A stretch of DNA of 64,000 nt from an uncultured Leptolyngbyaceae cyanobacterium (GCA_938023035.1 CALIDI010000018.1:1-64000), one strand, 5' to 3'. Shown: positions 1 to 10,264, counted from the stretch's first letter. Translations and numbers: made by a program. Notes: generated by a model from the letters alone, not told the origin.

Positions 1-160
1 TTTAGGCAATACGGAGCGGGGGATTCGCCGAGACCAGCGGCGACGAATGCTGGCGGTGGCGGAGGCGTTGGCTCATTACCAGCGGCAGAAGGGAGAACTG
101 GCGCTGCAAGCAGACGGGGTGGATCGGATCCTGGCCCAATCTCCTTCAGTGCCTCGGTGA
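1..160 (+). CDS. C-terminal end of an unidentified protein (partial)
   Basis: An open frame enters from the left edge (codons start at base 2) and stops at TGA 158-160, giving about 52 residues. The visible part is charged and probably helical (RGIRRDQRRRMLAVAEAL, then HYQRQKGELALQADGVDRIL). No family motif is recognisable from so short a tail. It is called coding because the frame is open from the edge and its composition is protein-like. Function unknown. Confidence 0.5.
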   Translation, partial: LGNTERGIRRDQRRRMLAVAEALAHYQRQKGELALQADGVDRILAQSPSVPR

Positions 161-376
161 TCGATGCAGAAATCTGCCAGATGGAATTCAGAGCTGCTCG
201 GTGTTTTAGCGACTCCTTTGGCAGTTTGCCCATTCTGTGATCTGTTACGGCGCTACGAGTGTCGATCAGGACGTTTGGGCGAAGGCGGATAGGGGGGCTT
301 GCTCCCCTGAATGGAGGTGAAGCCTTCTACCCGTGTCTTCAATCTAGTGGCTATGGCTAGCGTTTGTCCTTCTACA

Positions 377-406
377 TGTATGTGTATGTGGGTATATGTA
401 TGTGGG
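377..406. repeat. Imperfect TATGTG microsatellite
   Basis: Several TATGTG/TATATG hexamers run in succession in the 3' flank of the TIR/CHASE2 pseudogene. The rest of the interval 161-452 shows only a short G/C hairpin at 291-308 and no convincing gene. Confidence 0.4.
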
Positions 407-452
407 CAAAGCCTTTTCTGATCGGGTTTGATTAAATTTCTACGTCTGAGTG

Positions 453-3400
453 CTAGTGACGCAATCGGTAGGTTAAGAAGCCTACTCCAAAGCTGGCAGC
501 CAAGAGGGCAAGGGTTGCTGGAACCAGAGGCAACCAGCCGCCGGTTGCTGTTAGTAAAACGAAGCAAGATAGGTAGAGTAAGACTGCGGCACTCCCTAAG
601 GTGGCGAGCAGTACCAACAATCGGGGAGATCGCCAACCAATTAACCCCCCCACAGATGTCCAGGCAAAAATCCAGAGCGTTTCACCCCACTGCGGGAGCC
701 ACCAAATTAAGGGACGCCCATCTAGTACAGCGCTAACCAACTGACTGACCATCTGCCCATGCACCATTACCCCCGGCATGTCGCCATAGGGTGTGTTGAA
801 GTAGTCGGCCTTGGCAATAGTTGTAGCAGTATATCCGATCAGCACAATAGCGATCGCGAATTAAGTTGGGATCGACTCGATTTGTCAGGACATCCCTAAC
901 GCTAACCACCGTGGCAAACTTACTGGCATCGCCGCCCGGGGTACGGTAATTCACCATGGCCTGATAGCCACCTGCCACCTGTTTTTGGCTATAGGCGGTG
1001 CCATCCCATAAAGAAGGAACGAGCACCTTGCCAAATTGCACCACCTGCGTCAGCTCATTATTTTCATCTAGGGGTGAGGTATAGCCCACACCCAGCGTTT
1101 CAAGGTATTGCCGCGTTAATAAAAGCCCAAAGGCCTCTAGGGTATTGCAGTTTACCCCATCTGGAGCCTGGATTAAATTTTGGCGTCGGATATAGCTGCC
1201 GCGATCGCTCACCAGATTAGCAAACCCTACCCGCTCTGGTGGCAACTCTGGCATGGGCCGCAGACTGCTGCTGACGATATTGTCCTCCTCCACACCCAGT
1301 TGACAGACCCCCGTTTTGCCAAACCAGGCTGAGCAAAATAGTCGCGAATAAAGTCAAGGCCAATCAACTGAGGTCGATGTTGATTGAGTCGCCGCAATAG
1401 ATCGTCCAGTGCCGGATCCGGGATCGTCCCCCGTCCGGGTTCATAGCGATCATTCAGCATTTGAATACTAATTTCATCCACGGCCACCACGGTAATTCGG
1501 GAGTCGGGGGGTTCTGAAGGGCGCGATCGCAGGAGCTGGTCATAGGCGGCCAGTTCCCCCGCTTGCAACAGCCCACCCCACCGCAATAAACACACCATAG
1601 CCCCCGCCGCTAAACTAGTAAGGGCGGCAGTTATAGGCTTTAGGGTACGGTGCGGTAGGGCCTCACTCTGTTGGATATACGACCATTGCAAATCAGTCGG
1701 AGCCGGTTCTTTACCTGGAGCCTGTCTCAGCCAGTGAGTTGCCAGCAGTAATTCTTTTCTCCGCAGCAGGTAGTCGTCATCTTCACCCTCCCGCTCCCAT
1801 TCCAAGGCTTTGAGCAACAGTCGCGTATGCTGGCGCACATGCTCCGGGTCGGCGTCCAGGCTACGGGTTAATTCACCAAAATTAGTAAAAAAGTCACCAC
1901 CATGCTTACGAAAATCCACCCAGGGTACTTTAACCAGCACTGGAGGCAGAATCGCCGTTTCTATATCTCGCAATAGTAAGGGAACAATTCGTTTACCTAG
2001 GTTTTGGGCCTGCTCTAGCTGCCCGAGACAACGAGTTGAGTAAACCGAATTGGCTGAAAGGATGATCAAAAAGTTATGGGCCTGTTCAATTCCTTTGGTT
2101 ACCTCTGCTTGAAAGTCGCGCGATCCATCGGATTGGGCCTGGGTTGTGCTACTCATTAACTCCTGATCAAACCAAGTCGCTTTACCCTGAATCTGTAACC
2201 CATTGTTGAGCTTACGGGCAAAATCAGTGTCAGCGCGAGAATAGCAGATGAATGCATCAAGAGCCGTATCGGGAAGCAGTTGAGTGCTTGCAGTAATAAA
2301 CTCCTCCAGAATCGGGATTGGGGGATTTTGTGGATGGTTACGAGCGGCTTCAAGCCATGCCTGGGCTTGCTGCAAGTTGCGTCCACGTAACAAAATACTG
2401 GGATTATATTTCTGGCGCTTCCACTGCAACGCCTTTGATAGCAGAATTTTTCGCTGTTCGTAATAGGTAGCATCTTGGCGCAGTACTCGAATCAAATCAG
2501 CGACTTTTTTTGATAGGCGGCTTCATCCTGGCTGGGGTCTAGCGTGATAGTTTGAATCCCTTGGAGGGCCGCGGGTATTTCATTGGCTGCGATCGCTTCA
2601 AGTTGAATCGGAATTATCCGCTTTTTTAAGCTAGAAGCATAGGTTATTTCCCCCAGGCAAAGAGGCGATTTTACTGAAACCGACGACATTAAAAAAATGA
2701 CGTTAGTTGCTTCTTCAATCCCTCGATGAATCTGCTCCTGATATTCGTCGCCACTCGTCACATCAGATTGCCCTCGCCATAGGGTAAATGCCTGCCGTTG
2801 GAGATGACGGGCGAGCCTCTGCATCGTTGCCCCATCCGCCTCAGCAAAACTGAGAAAGACCTCGGTCATCAAGTTATCAGCATTTTTTGTGCTTTCGCAG
2901 ATATATTCGCAATGCAAATCAGTTGGTTCACAGGGGGGCTGCTCTTGATCAAAACGGGTTCTGAGCCAAGCTTCAGCCGCTTCTCTGGCCTCGCCCACTA
3001 GCAGGTAGCTCGATTGTCGCTGGTATTGCTCCCATTCCTGAGCCTGTATCAGAAGATGGGTATGTTGGCGCACATAATCTTTCTGGCGTGAAAAAATCTC
3101 AACCAACCCCGCCAGGGATGTTTCAAAGTCATCGATGCCCTCACGGAAATAGACCCAGTTCATGCGGGCGATCGCCGGATGCAGATTGACAAAGCTAGAA
3201 TGCAATCCTTTTGCCTGGTATGCTTCTCAGGCTGCGATGGGTTTATCTGGATAGCGTTGCTGCCAAGTTGCCTGATCAATCTGCTCGACATGGAGTAAGG
3301 GAATAATCCGTTTGTTCAACTGCGCCGCTGCTTCAATTTCTTTCAGGCAATAGGGAGAGTTCACTGCGTGGGGCGCAATGATAAACAAAAAGTTATCAGA

Positions 3401-3616
3401 TGCGGTAATGCCAGCATCAATCTGATTTTGAAAATCAACCCCCAAAGGAATGTCATTTTGATCGAACCAGATTTTGTAGCCTTGGTCAGTCAGGCGCTGG
3501 TGTAAGTGAATCGCAAACTGCTTGCTATCAGCCCGGCCATAGGAAATAAAAGCATCTTGTAATCTTTCATGGGGTTTTGCTGGCTGGATGCATCCGGTGT
3601 TGATGGGGTGGAGCAA
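453..3616 (-). pseudogene. Decayed three-TIR / CHASE2 membrane protein
   Basis: Four minus-strand segments (3616-3227, 3205-2492, 2495-1227, 1293-453) read as one protein. The order is TIR1 (DAFISYGRADS), linker, TIR2 (EVFLSFAEADG), linker, TIR3 (DAFICYSRADTD), a membrane segment, CHASE2 (ITVVAVDEISI, PQLIGLDF, PPERVGFANLVSD), and C-terminal membrane helices ending LTYRLRH. The breaks are: an in-frame TGA at 3227-3229; a missing A in the A-run at 2505-2511 (seven where eight restore AYQKKVADLIRVL); a one-base deletion near 1313-1318; and an extra base near 858 beside a GCGATCGC site. Protein sense resumes immediately after every break. CHASE2 is an extracytoplasmic sensor domain, and TIR domains are adaptors or NAD-cleaving enzymes, so the intact form was probably a membrane sensor with cytoplasmic TIR domains (inference). 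Four independent lesions favour a pseudogene, but homopolymer sequencing error could explain some. The 5' end is uncertain: TTG 3616 lies just after a stop. Confidence 0.85.
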
Positions 3617-3923
3617 ACTGTTTCTGAGCTAGAAACGCGGCGTTTCAGAGGGGGCACTCTGCTGCGCTCAGTTGTTTACCTGCCCTATCCTGCTGCTCAA
3701 ATTAATGGGAGATAAAGAAAAAATAGGAAAAAACCGCGAAGCTTCACGATTCTTTAACAAAAAGTTTCAAAAATCTGCGGACGGCTGAGCAACTGGTCGA
3801 AGACTTATGTAAGTTGTTTGACCAGTGTTGGATCTGCCAATAGGCAGACATAGGCTCTTTTACGGAACTGCCCACTCTCAACATCGTCTTGTGGCTTATC
3901 TACCTATTTAATACCGGTGTCCT

Positions 3924-4148
3924 ATGGAAAATATCGCGTTCTTTTATCTACCCTTTAATGAAAACAAACTTTCCCAGGCTATGCCCTCCGTCAGTCCTTT
4001 GCCTGGGCCTTCTATCATTGAAGCAAGCACCCCAGGCACAACAATCATAGATGGCTCTGGGGCATTACCGCAGGGTAGGCAAGAAGTGGCTGCCTCTAGG
4101 GAGGAAGATGAGGCGATGTTACCCAGCTATCCCACGATGTATCTGTAG
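3924..4148 (+). CDS. Doubtful 74-residue ORF
   Basis: An ATG-initiated ORF of 74 residues, rich in Pro, Ser and Glu, with no motif, signal peptide or membrane segment that I recognise. No Shine-Dalgarno sequence precedes the ATG. It sits alone in the 3617-4241 gap between the TIR/CHASE2 remnant and the pectate-lyase-fold gene. It is listed only because nothing else occupies the gap, and chance is as likely an explanation. Confidence 0.2.
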   Translation: MENIAFFYLPFNENKLSQAMPSVSPLPGPSIIEASTPGTTIIDGSGALPQGRQEVAASREEDEAMLPSYPTMYL

Positions 4149-4241
4149 AAATGGGACTTGACTAGCAGGATGGGGCTGGTAAGAAGTCAATGGACGGGGC
4201 GATCGCGCAAGCGCCGCTTCTGGAAGCTAAGAAAGTTCCAA

Positions 4242-6188
4242 TTACTTCGCTTGATTTTTCTGATAGCCGACATAAAGGGGAAGGTGTCGCCCGCCACCGA
4301 CATAAATAGGCACCTTCTCTGCTAGCAAGTCGCGGGTGAGGCCATTCCGTGTTTCTCGAACATAGATGGTGTAAGGAGGGCCACCGCCAAAGTTAATTTC
4401 GCCTAAAGTCATAGAAATATTTGACTCGTGATTAATCAACATCGGCTCATTTTGCTGGCCATCAGCCGCTGCTGTCGTCGTATAGGCAAACCCTCCCAGG
4501 AGTTCCGTTACGCCCCCCTTGTGCGTTTCAATCAGCGTCCCTCCTCGTTCTGTCTTTAGCCCTAAGATCCAGAGCTGGCCCCCATCATTGATGATTTTGG
4601 TACCCAGGTTTTCAATATTTAACTGACGGGCCCAGACCCTCTGACCATTAATGGTCAAAGCACTGGTAGCAAGATTCTCAATGTAAATATCTCCTGGCCC
4701 CGTTAGCTTTAGGGCTACGTCCGTGGCATCGCGAACAACAACCGTTCGAGAAGACACATTTTCCACCGTGGGGGTGCCAAAATACCAGGAGCGTATGCGC
4801 TCAAAGACCACAACAGGGGCCTGACCATCCACAATCTTAAACCCTGGGTTGACGGTCTTTGGCACTTCAATGTAAGCCTCTGTGCCAATCAAACGACGAA
4901 CCTGATGGCGGATCAATACTGTTCCTTGCAAATTGTAGCTACCCACGGGGAAATAAACAGTTGTGCGCCCCGCATCGATCGCAGCCTGAATCGCTGCGGT
5001 ATCATCCTGGCCATCATTCGGAACAGCTCCATAGGCCACCACATTGGCCCAGGGCGTTTTATCGGGGTCATCCCAGGGAACGTCTGGGGTTTCTCGAATC
5101 GGCAGGTTCAGGCTGCAGGATGGGGATGGAAACTGGCTAAGAATCAGATCCCCAGCAACAAATTCTGTAATGTCTGGCCCCGGTAAAGTGGTTGCTTCTG
5201 AAACCTGAAGCGCCACCCGATAGCCTGACGTTTTGACATTACGAACCATAACATCGGCATAGTCACTCTTGATTGCTGGCAGGTTGGCCGCCGCGCCTGT
5301 GCCCTGGAGTTGAGAATCGACCATGGTGAATCGCCCACCACCGTTGTAAATTGCTGGAACTGCGTTTTTGCTGGTCAACCCCCGCACGTTGATGACCTGG
5401 CCAGTATTGTAAAACCCATAGATCTGCTGATTTTCCAGAACCACATGCTCAAACGTCTGGCTATTCACGTTAAACCCTGTCCGGATACCGTACTGAAAGC
5501 CCTGAACAGTAACCTCCTTCACTAGTAGAGGGCCAATCTCATCGGCGAAATTCATATCCAACCCGTTCACGCCCTGCCCATCTCCTGAGCGGATTGTGAC
5601 CTGACGCAAAGAGCCTTGATTACTGGCGTTAAACTGAATACCGCAAGCGCCTGGGTTACTGCTGCCTGTATTGACAGTGAGTGTGCGAATAGAGTTACCA
5701 AACCGCTGCGCTGGGGCTGGGCCAGTAAAGATAACTGCCTTGCATTTATTGACATTGGTAAAGCCGGGGCTACGATCTTTAAGTTTGATGACCGTACCCT
5801 GTTCGCTTTGTCCCTGTAAAATCACGTTTTTGTAGTCGTCACCGCCTCTGGTGCCCGCAGGCCAGGTGAGTGTATCAGAAACTAGGTAGGTGCCCCTGGG
5901 TAAATAAATAATCCGCATGGCGTTGGGGTGGGCGTTCAACGCAGCCTGAATCGCGGCTGAGTCGTCTGTGATACCATCGCCCTTAGCCCCGTACTGGGTT
6001 TTGACATTAACCACCCCGGCATCTTGAGGAAAAGTCACTGGCGCAGATGCTGCAACTTTCCGGGCAAGGGGTTCACCACTTGTCACTGTGGCGAGGTCGC
6101 CAGCACAACAGGCAATGAATAGAAGAGAAGCCAGCAGCATTAATGCTAAAAACCGCTGGAGCGATCGCTGTTGCCGTCGAAAAACCAT
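4242..6188 (-). CDS. Secreted or lipid-anchored protein with two pectate-lyase-type beta-helix domains
   Basis: 648 residues from ATG 6188; a longer reading from 6224 is possible, but 6188 places a classic signal at the N-terminus. After MVFRRQQ comes a hydrophobic stretch ending LFIACC, a possible lipobox. Two Pectate_lyase_3-type repeats follow, marked by YGAKGDGITDDSAAIQAAL near residue 70 and YGAVPNDGQDDTAAIQAAI near residue 390; each begins a right-handed beta-helix with a phage-tailspike or polygalacturonase-like fold. Such proteins bind or cleave polysaccharide outside the cytoplasm. It lies on the same strand as, and downstream of, four glycosyltransferase genes, so trimming or binding of the exported glycan is a reasonable inference. 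Catalytic residues cannot be assigned by eye. A repeat element separates it from the glycosyltransferases, so it may be transcribed separately. Confidence 0.85.
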   Translation of the reverse strand: MVFRRQQRSLQRFLALMLLASLLFIACCAGDLATVTSGEPLARKVAASAPVTFPQDAGVVNVKTQYGAKGDGITDDSAAIQAALNAHPNAMRIIYLPRGTYLVSDTLTWPAGTRGGDDYKNVILQGQSEQGTVIKLKDRSPGFTNVNKCKAVIFTGPAPAQRFGNSIRTLTVNTGSSNPGACGIQFNASNQGSLRQVTIRSGDGQGVNGLDMNFADEIGPLLVKEVTVQGFQYGIRTGFNVNSQTFEHVVLENQQIYGFYNTGQVINVRGLTSKNAVPAIYNGGGRFTMVDSQLQGTGAAANLPAIKSDYADVMVRNVKTSGYRVALQVSEATTLPGPDITEFVAGDLILSQFPSPSCSLNLPIRETPDVPWDDPDKTPWANVVAYGAVPNDGQDDTAAIQAAIDAGRTTVYFPVGSYNLQGTVLIRHQVRRLIGTEAYIEVPKTVNPGFKIVDGQAPVVVFERIRSWYFGTPTVENVSSRTVVVRDATDVALKLTGPGDIYIENLATSALTINGQRVWARQLNIENLGTKIINDGGQLWILGLKTERGGTLIETHKGGVTELLGGFAYTTTAAADGQQNEPMLINHESNISMTLGEINFGGGPPYTIYVRETRNGLTRDLLAEKVPIYVGGGRHLPLYVGYQKNQAK

Positions 6189-6434
6189 AGGAATTCCAGC
6201 TCTAGAAACAACTGAGCCAACCAAACACAGGAGGTTTCATCGCGAAGCAGCGACGAAGATTTGATGAAAGTCAGAGCGCATCGATTCAAGCAGCAAAACA
6301 GATTCTACAGATCCTAGAAACACACTAACGAACAGCGAAGAGATGAACGGTGACTGGCTCACGGAGTCAATAAAATTTCGATATAGCCGTGCGAACTAGG
6401 GTGAGTGCAGTTTTTGGAGTAGCCCCCCAGCTCA

Positions 6435-6572
6435 GGGTGCATATCACTTTTGCCCTCACCTTAAATCCCTCTCCCAATTTAGGAGAGGGCCTTTGAGATG
6501 GCTCGACTCCCCTTCCCTCAGGTTGGGAGCAGGAGTTGGGGGATGAGGGTCTGCAAAGGTGACATGCCCCCC
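6435..6572. repeat. MITE-like palindromic repeat, copy R1
   Basis: About 138 bp with inverted ends: GTGCATATCACTTTTGCCC on the left and the complement of GGGGGCATGTCACCTTTGC on the right, with internal palindromes such as CCCTCTCCCaatttaGGAGAGGG. The copy at 12718-12802 matches the reverse complement of this one over about 50 bp, and the copy at 22908-23003 shares its ends. It occupies the 6189-6626 gap, which holds no credible gene. Confidence 0.7.
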
Positions 6573-6626
6573 TAACTCCGAAGCAGCCCTCATATTCCCC
6601 AAGAGGAAGAGATGACTGCCCCAACT

Positions 6627-7796
6627 TCACAAACACTTGAGACAAACCGTCTGGTAGATTTCCATCAAGCGTTTGTAATTATCGGCAGCGGTATATTTTG
6701 CTTCAAACTCAGCACGCGCCGCCTGGCGCATTCGGCTAAGGTTCTGAGGATGGTTCAGTAGCCAGTTAATCTGAGTTGCCAGGTCAGCCGGGTCGCTGGG
6801 GCGAAAGTGCATACCGGTACGCTGGTGTTCAACTAATTCTGTAATCGCGCCGATATTGGAGGCGACGACAGGGGTGCCTCTGGCAAACGCCTCGATCGCC
6901 ACGCGGCCAAAGGTTTCATACCATTCAGAGGGAAACACTAAAAAAGCGGCGTTACCGACAAACTCATAGACCTCCTCCAGAGAACGCCGCCCTAGCCATT
7001 CAATTTCAGGCATTTCTTGCATTGCTTCTTTGACCAACCCGGCCATGGGGCCATCTCCCAAAATTTTGAGGGGAATTCTGCCTCCTAACTGGCGCCAAGC
7101 GTCTAGCATCACTCCCAGCCCCTTTTCTACTGACAGTCGCCCTACAAACAACCCATAGCCTCCCTTACCTTCCCCAGGATCGGGGGCCGGATGCAAGAAA
7201 TTGGTCTTAAAGGCAAGTTTTTCTGCGGGTAACCCCCCTTCAATAAACTTCTGCATCGCAAACCGGCTGTAGGCAATGAACACATCGACGGCCTTACTCC
7301 AGGTACCCAAAAGGGAGTGAAAACTGATGGTGCTTGCCACCATTGCACTGGCAGCTCGACTGCCACGATAACAGCCATGGATAATGCCCGGTAGGGGAAA
7401 GGGTTTACCCAGGCAGTCTTCGCAAACGCGCCCGGCACGGAAAAAGAGGGCATTAGGACAGAGCAGACGATAGTTATGCAGGGTTTGAACCACAGCGACC
7501 CCCTCATCTTTGGCGGCGTAGTAGGCTGCTGGAGAAATTAGGGGAAAGGTATTGTGAAAATGGGCAACCTGAGGTCTTTCCTGCCGGATTAGCGATCGCA
7601 GCTCTTGATAGACAGCCTGATTCCACAGAGTATTTTTAGCTAGCACCAGGGAATTCATCCCCGCGATCTGGTCGTTATTGAGGGTATAGCGCACGACCTC
7701 ATGGCCATAGGATTGCAGCAGTGTTGCTTCCGTGTTGAAGATTTGCTCTTCGCCACCAGGCTGCTGGTAATAGTTATGAACCGCTAGAATCCGCAT
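6627..7796 (-). CDS. GT4 family glycosyltransferase
   Basis: 389 residues from ATG 7796 (MRILAVHNYYQQPGGEEQIF). A TTG-started extension to 7877 would lie inside the preceding gene and looks spurious. The N-terminal Rossmann domain carries the donor-independent GGEEQ loop. The C-terminal GT-B domain has FVGRLSVEKGL, ILGDGPM and the nucleotide-sugar site FPSEWYETFGRVAIEAFARG, with the EX7E-type glutamates. A CEDCLGK cysteine cluster around residue 120 is found in many members. GT4 enzymes transfer a sugar from a nucleotide donor with retention, here probably onto a lipid-linked or growing polysaccharide at the inner membrane. Its start overlaps the upstream glycosyltransferase by 23 bp, so the two are probably co-translated. 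The exact sugar cannot be read from sequence. Confidence 0.9.
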   Translation of the reverse strand: MRILAVHNYYQQPGGEEQIFNTEATLLQSYGHEVVRYTLNNDQIAGMNSLVLAKNTLWNQAVYQELRSLIRQERPQVAHFHNTFPLISPAAYYAAKDEGVAVVQTLHNYRLLCPNALFFRAGRVCEDCLGKPFPLPGIIHGCYRGSRAASAMVASTISFHSLLGTWSKAVDVFIAYSRFAMQKFIEGGLPAEKLAFKTNFLHPAPDPGEGKGGYGLFVGRLSVEKGLGVMLDAWRQLGGRIPLKILGDGPMAGLVKEAMQEMPEIEWLGRRSLEEVYEFVGNAAFLVFPSEWYETFGRVAIEAFARGTPVVASNIGAITELVEHQRTGMHFRPSDPADLATQINWLLNHPQNLSRMRQAARAEFEAKYTAADNYKRLMEIYQTVCLKCL

Positions 7797-9033
7797 GTTG
7801 TTCTCCCTGCTGCGATCGCATGGTTTCGTAAACACCCACCAAAACTTGACCTTTGGTTTTCCAGTTAAACCACTCATTGACCCGCTGACGTGCAGCGGCT
7901 CCCAGGCGCGATCGCAACTCCGGCTCTGTGGCTAATCGTCGCATGGCTGCTGCCATCCCCGCGATCGCTTGTTCTGGGTTCTCAGCCGGAATTTTGAAGC
8001 CAGTGGTCTCGGTCACCTGTACCGCTGGCCCGCCCAGATCTAGACAAATTACCGGACGCCCGGCAGCCATCGCCTCTAAGCAAACAAACGCTCCCGAATC
8101 GTGCAGGCTAGGGTGCACTAGAGCCACGCAAGTTCCCAACTTATGCATCAAATCGGCACGGGGCATTTCATCTAAAAACTGCATCTGAGAAGCAATACCT
8201 AAATCGCTGGCCAACGCTCGCAGGGTTGCCGATTCTGGCCCCTTACCCACCAACCAATACTCGGCTTCCGGCGGCAAATTCGCTTGGGCAAAGGCCCGTA
8301 GCCCCAAATGAAACCCCTTCCAGTGTAAAAAGCGGCCAATACTGATAAACCGCAGGGGGACTGGGTCAGTGATAGAAAACTGGCCCAATTGCTCCACTTC
8401 TTCGGGAAGCAACCCCACTTGAGAAAGAACCTTTACGTTTTTGCTGCCCATGGCTTCTAGCCGTTTGGCCGTATCTGCTGTTGTCGCCCACACTAGGGCG
8501 CTCCGCCGCACTGTGAGCTGAGTAAACGGGTCAATCTCGCCTAGCCAGCGGGTGAGATCCCGCAGAAACTCATAGAGTTTGGCCTTCCGGCTGAAGTCTC
8601 GATAAAACGACTGAGGGGCGGTTTCGCCCCCACCGACTGGGCCAAAAATAAACGGAATGGGTAACAGGCAAAGAAAACTAGGGGTGGAATACTTGACAAA
8701 GGTAACGTGGTGGGCAATGTCAAAGCCAATTGCTTGATGCAACTTGCGAGCCACAAAATAGGCTTGAATTTGCCAGAGGTAGTAGTGGATCTGGAATGCG
8801 CCCTGCCCCCACTTCCAGCCGCTACCCCAAATGGGCAAGGTAAAGTAAACGAAGTGCAGATTCGGGATTGGGTTGCGGGCTAGCTCAGCTTCAATGGCTT
8901 CGCGTCCGTCATCGGGGCGGGTTAATACCCAAACTTCGTGATAGCGGGCAACCTCGCGTACCGTATTCCAACCAACTCCCAGTTCGGTACCGCGTCCGGG
9001 TTCACAAGCGTAGGCCGAGATCAAAACTTTCAT
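7774..9033 (-). CDS. GT4 family glycosyltransferase
   Basis: 419 residues from ATG 9033. It opens with MKVLISAYACEPGRGTELG, a start typical of GT4 enzymes of colanic-acid and capsule clusters. The C-terminal domain shows FISIGRFLHWKGFHLGL, WLVGKGPES and HPSLHDSGAFVCLEAMAAG, where the two glutamates contact the donor nucleotide. Its ATG overlaps the stop of the upstream glycosyltransferase as ATGA (9030-9033), a standard signature of translational coupling, and its own end overlaps the next gene. It therefore belongs to a tight glycan-assembly operon. Donor and acceptor sugars are unknown. Confidence 0.9.
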   Translation of the reverse strand: MKVLISAYACEPGRGTELGVGWNTVREVARYHEVWVLTRPDDGREAIEAELARNPIPNLHFVYFTLPIWGSGWKWGQGAFQIHYYLWQIQAYFVARKLHQAIGFDIAHHVTFVKYSTPSFLCLLPIPFIFGPVGGGETAPQSFYRDFSRKAKLYEFLRDLTRWLGEIDPFTQLTVRRSALVWATTADTAKRLEAMGSKNVKVLSQVGLLPEEVEQLGQFSITDPVPLRFISIGRFLHWKGFHLGLRAFAQANLPPEAEYWLVGKGPESATLRALASDLGIASQMQFLDEMPRADLMHKLGTCVALVHPSLHDSGAFVCLEAMAAGRPVICLDLGGPAVQVTETTGFKIPAENPEQAIAGMAAAMRRLATEPELRSRLGAAARQRVNEWFNWKTKGQVLVGVYETMRSQQGEQHADSSGS

Positions 9034-10190
9034 GGCACTCTAACCTCCTGCACGGGCGAGCTGGCATGCAGAAGAGATTGGCCAAACTCAAGGTACCGGC
9101 GGCTGGTGTTGAGGTAATGAAAATCCTGCGATCGCCGTAGAGACTGCTGACGATAGTGCTGTTTTAGGTCTGGATTTTGCAAAATTTGCAACAGCCCCCC
9201 AGCTAGCGCCTGTGGTTCCCCAGTGGGCACTAGCACTCCGTGTTTTCCATGTTCAATAATATCTTTCATGCCCCCAGGGGCATCGGTGACGACAACGGGT
9301 GCCCCACAGGCCATCGCTTCCTGCAATGCAATCGGACACCCCTCCCAGGCTGATGCCAGCACAAACACATCCGCCGCCGCCATATAACGGTAGGGGTTAG
9401 TGTCGTAGCCCGGCATCCACACGGCCTCGGCCACACCCAATTCCTGGCAGAGACGCTCTAGTTCAGCCCTCAATGGGCCTTCCCCTAAAATGACCAGTCG
9501 AGCTGGCATGACCTGATTCACCTGAGCAAAGGCCCGCAACAGCCCATCCAATTGTTTTTGCTTCGCTAAACGTGCAGCGGTCACAATCACCGGCACATCC
9601 TGATGGTGAAACCAGGGGTGATCTATCGGTGCTTGCGCCATTTGCTCCACGCGATCGCGGTTAATTGGGTTCAACACCACTCGCATCGGAATCTTTGCCG
9701 GAATCTTAAGGGTCTCTACCAAATCCGTAATCGTATCCTTTGACACACCAATCAGCCCATCCCCATGGGGATAGGTATAGCGCATCAACACCGGCAAAAA
9801 TCGCAAATGGGGCTTATCTCGATGCTCAATGCCAGCTTCTAAGCTAATGATGTTATGTTCTCCTAGAACCACCTTTGTAGAAACGCCTGCCAGGTAACGC
9901 GCCCAAACCGCCACCACATTAAAATACCAGGGCATGGGAAAGAGCAAATCGGGTTGATAGGCTCGCAAATAGCGCACAGTGGATTGTAACGAAAAGGCCG
10001 TGCGCCGCACATTCAGACTCACAATCGGTACATCTGGATAGCGGGCCATTTCTGCATCACTGGCTTTGAGAACTGCCAGTTGACAGTCGGCTCCTAGCTC
10101 CTGAAATCCTCGAATTAGTGCGGTACAGAGGTTTGTAAACGTACCTCCGCCGATATCGTGAGTTAAGACAGAAATCTTGGGTGCGCTCAT
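9030..10190 (-). CDS. GT4 family glycosyltransferase
   Basis: 386 residues from ATG 10190. The N-terminus has the GGGTFTNLCTALIRGF glycine loop, followed by GEHNIIS and the C-terminal donor domain motifs TAARLAKQKQLDGLL, ILGEGPLR and SAWEGCPIALQEAMACG. This is the GT-B arrangement of retaining GT4 enzymes (GlcNAc, glucosyl or mannosyl transferases of capsule synthesis). It ends in a four-base overlap with the next gene and starts about 75 bp after the upstream glycosyltransferase, consistent with one operon. A cytoplasmic or membrane-peripheral location is expected, as no signal peptide or membrane helix is apparent. Confidence 0.9.
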   Translation of the reverse strand: MSAPKISVLTHDIGGGTFTNLCTALIRGFQELGADCQLAVLKASDAEMARYPDVPIVSLNVRRTAFSLQSTVRYLRAYQPDLLFPMPWYFNVVAVWARYLAGVSTKVVLGEHNIISLEAGIEHRDKPHLRFLPVLMRYTYPHGDGLIGVSKDTITDLVETLKIPAKIPMRVVLNPINRDRVEQMAQAPIDHPWFHHQDVPVIVTAARLAKQKQLDGLLRAFAQVNQVMPARLVILGEGPLRAELERLCQELGVAEAVWMPGYDTNPYRYMAAADVFVLASAWEGCPIALQEAMACGAPVVVTDAPGGMKDIIEHGKHGVLVPTGEPQALAGGLLQILQNPDLKQHYRQQSLRRSQDFHYLNTSRRYLEFGQSLLHASSPVQEVRVP

Positions 10191-10264
10191 TCGTTTTCAG
10201 CCAATGCTTGACAATTAAATGACAGTGGGAACCCAGCTAGGTTCTACCCGCCGAGCAGGGTCGC

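Noticed and set aside
253-845. Short overlapping ORFs on both strands near the left end
   Set aside because: The plus-strand frames are antisense shadows of the CHASE2 membrane segment, and the 253-636 frame has no family-like sequence.
6367-6645. 92-codon minus-strand ORF in the gap after the glycosyltransferase
   Set aside because: It lies almost entirely inside repeat R1; its Pro/Ser/Cys-rich product is a translation of the palindromes.
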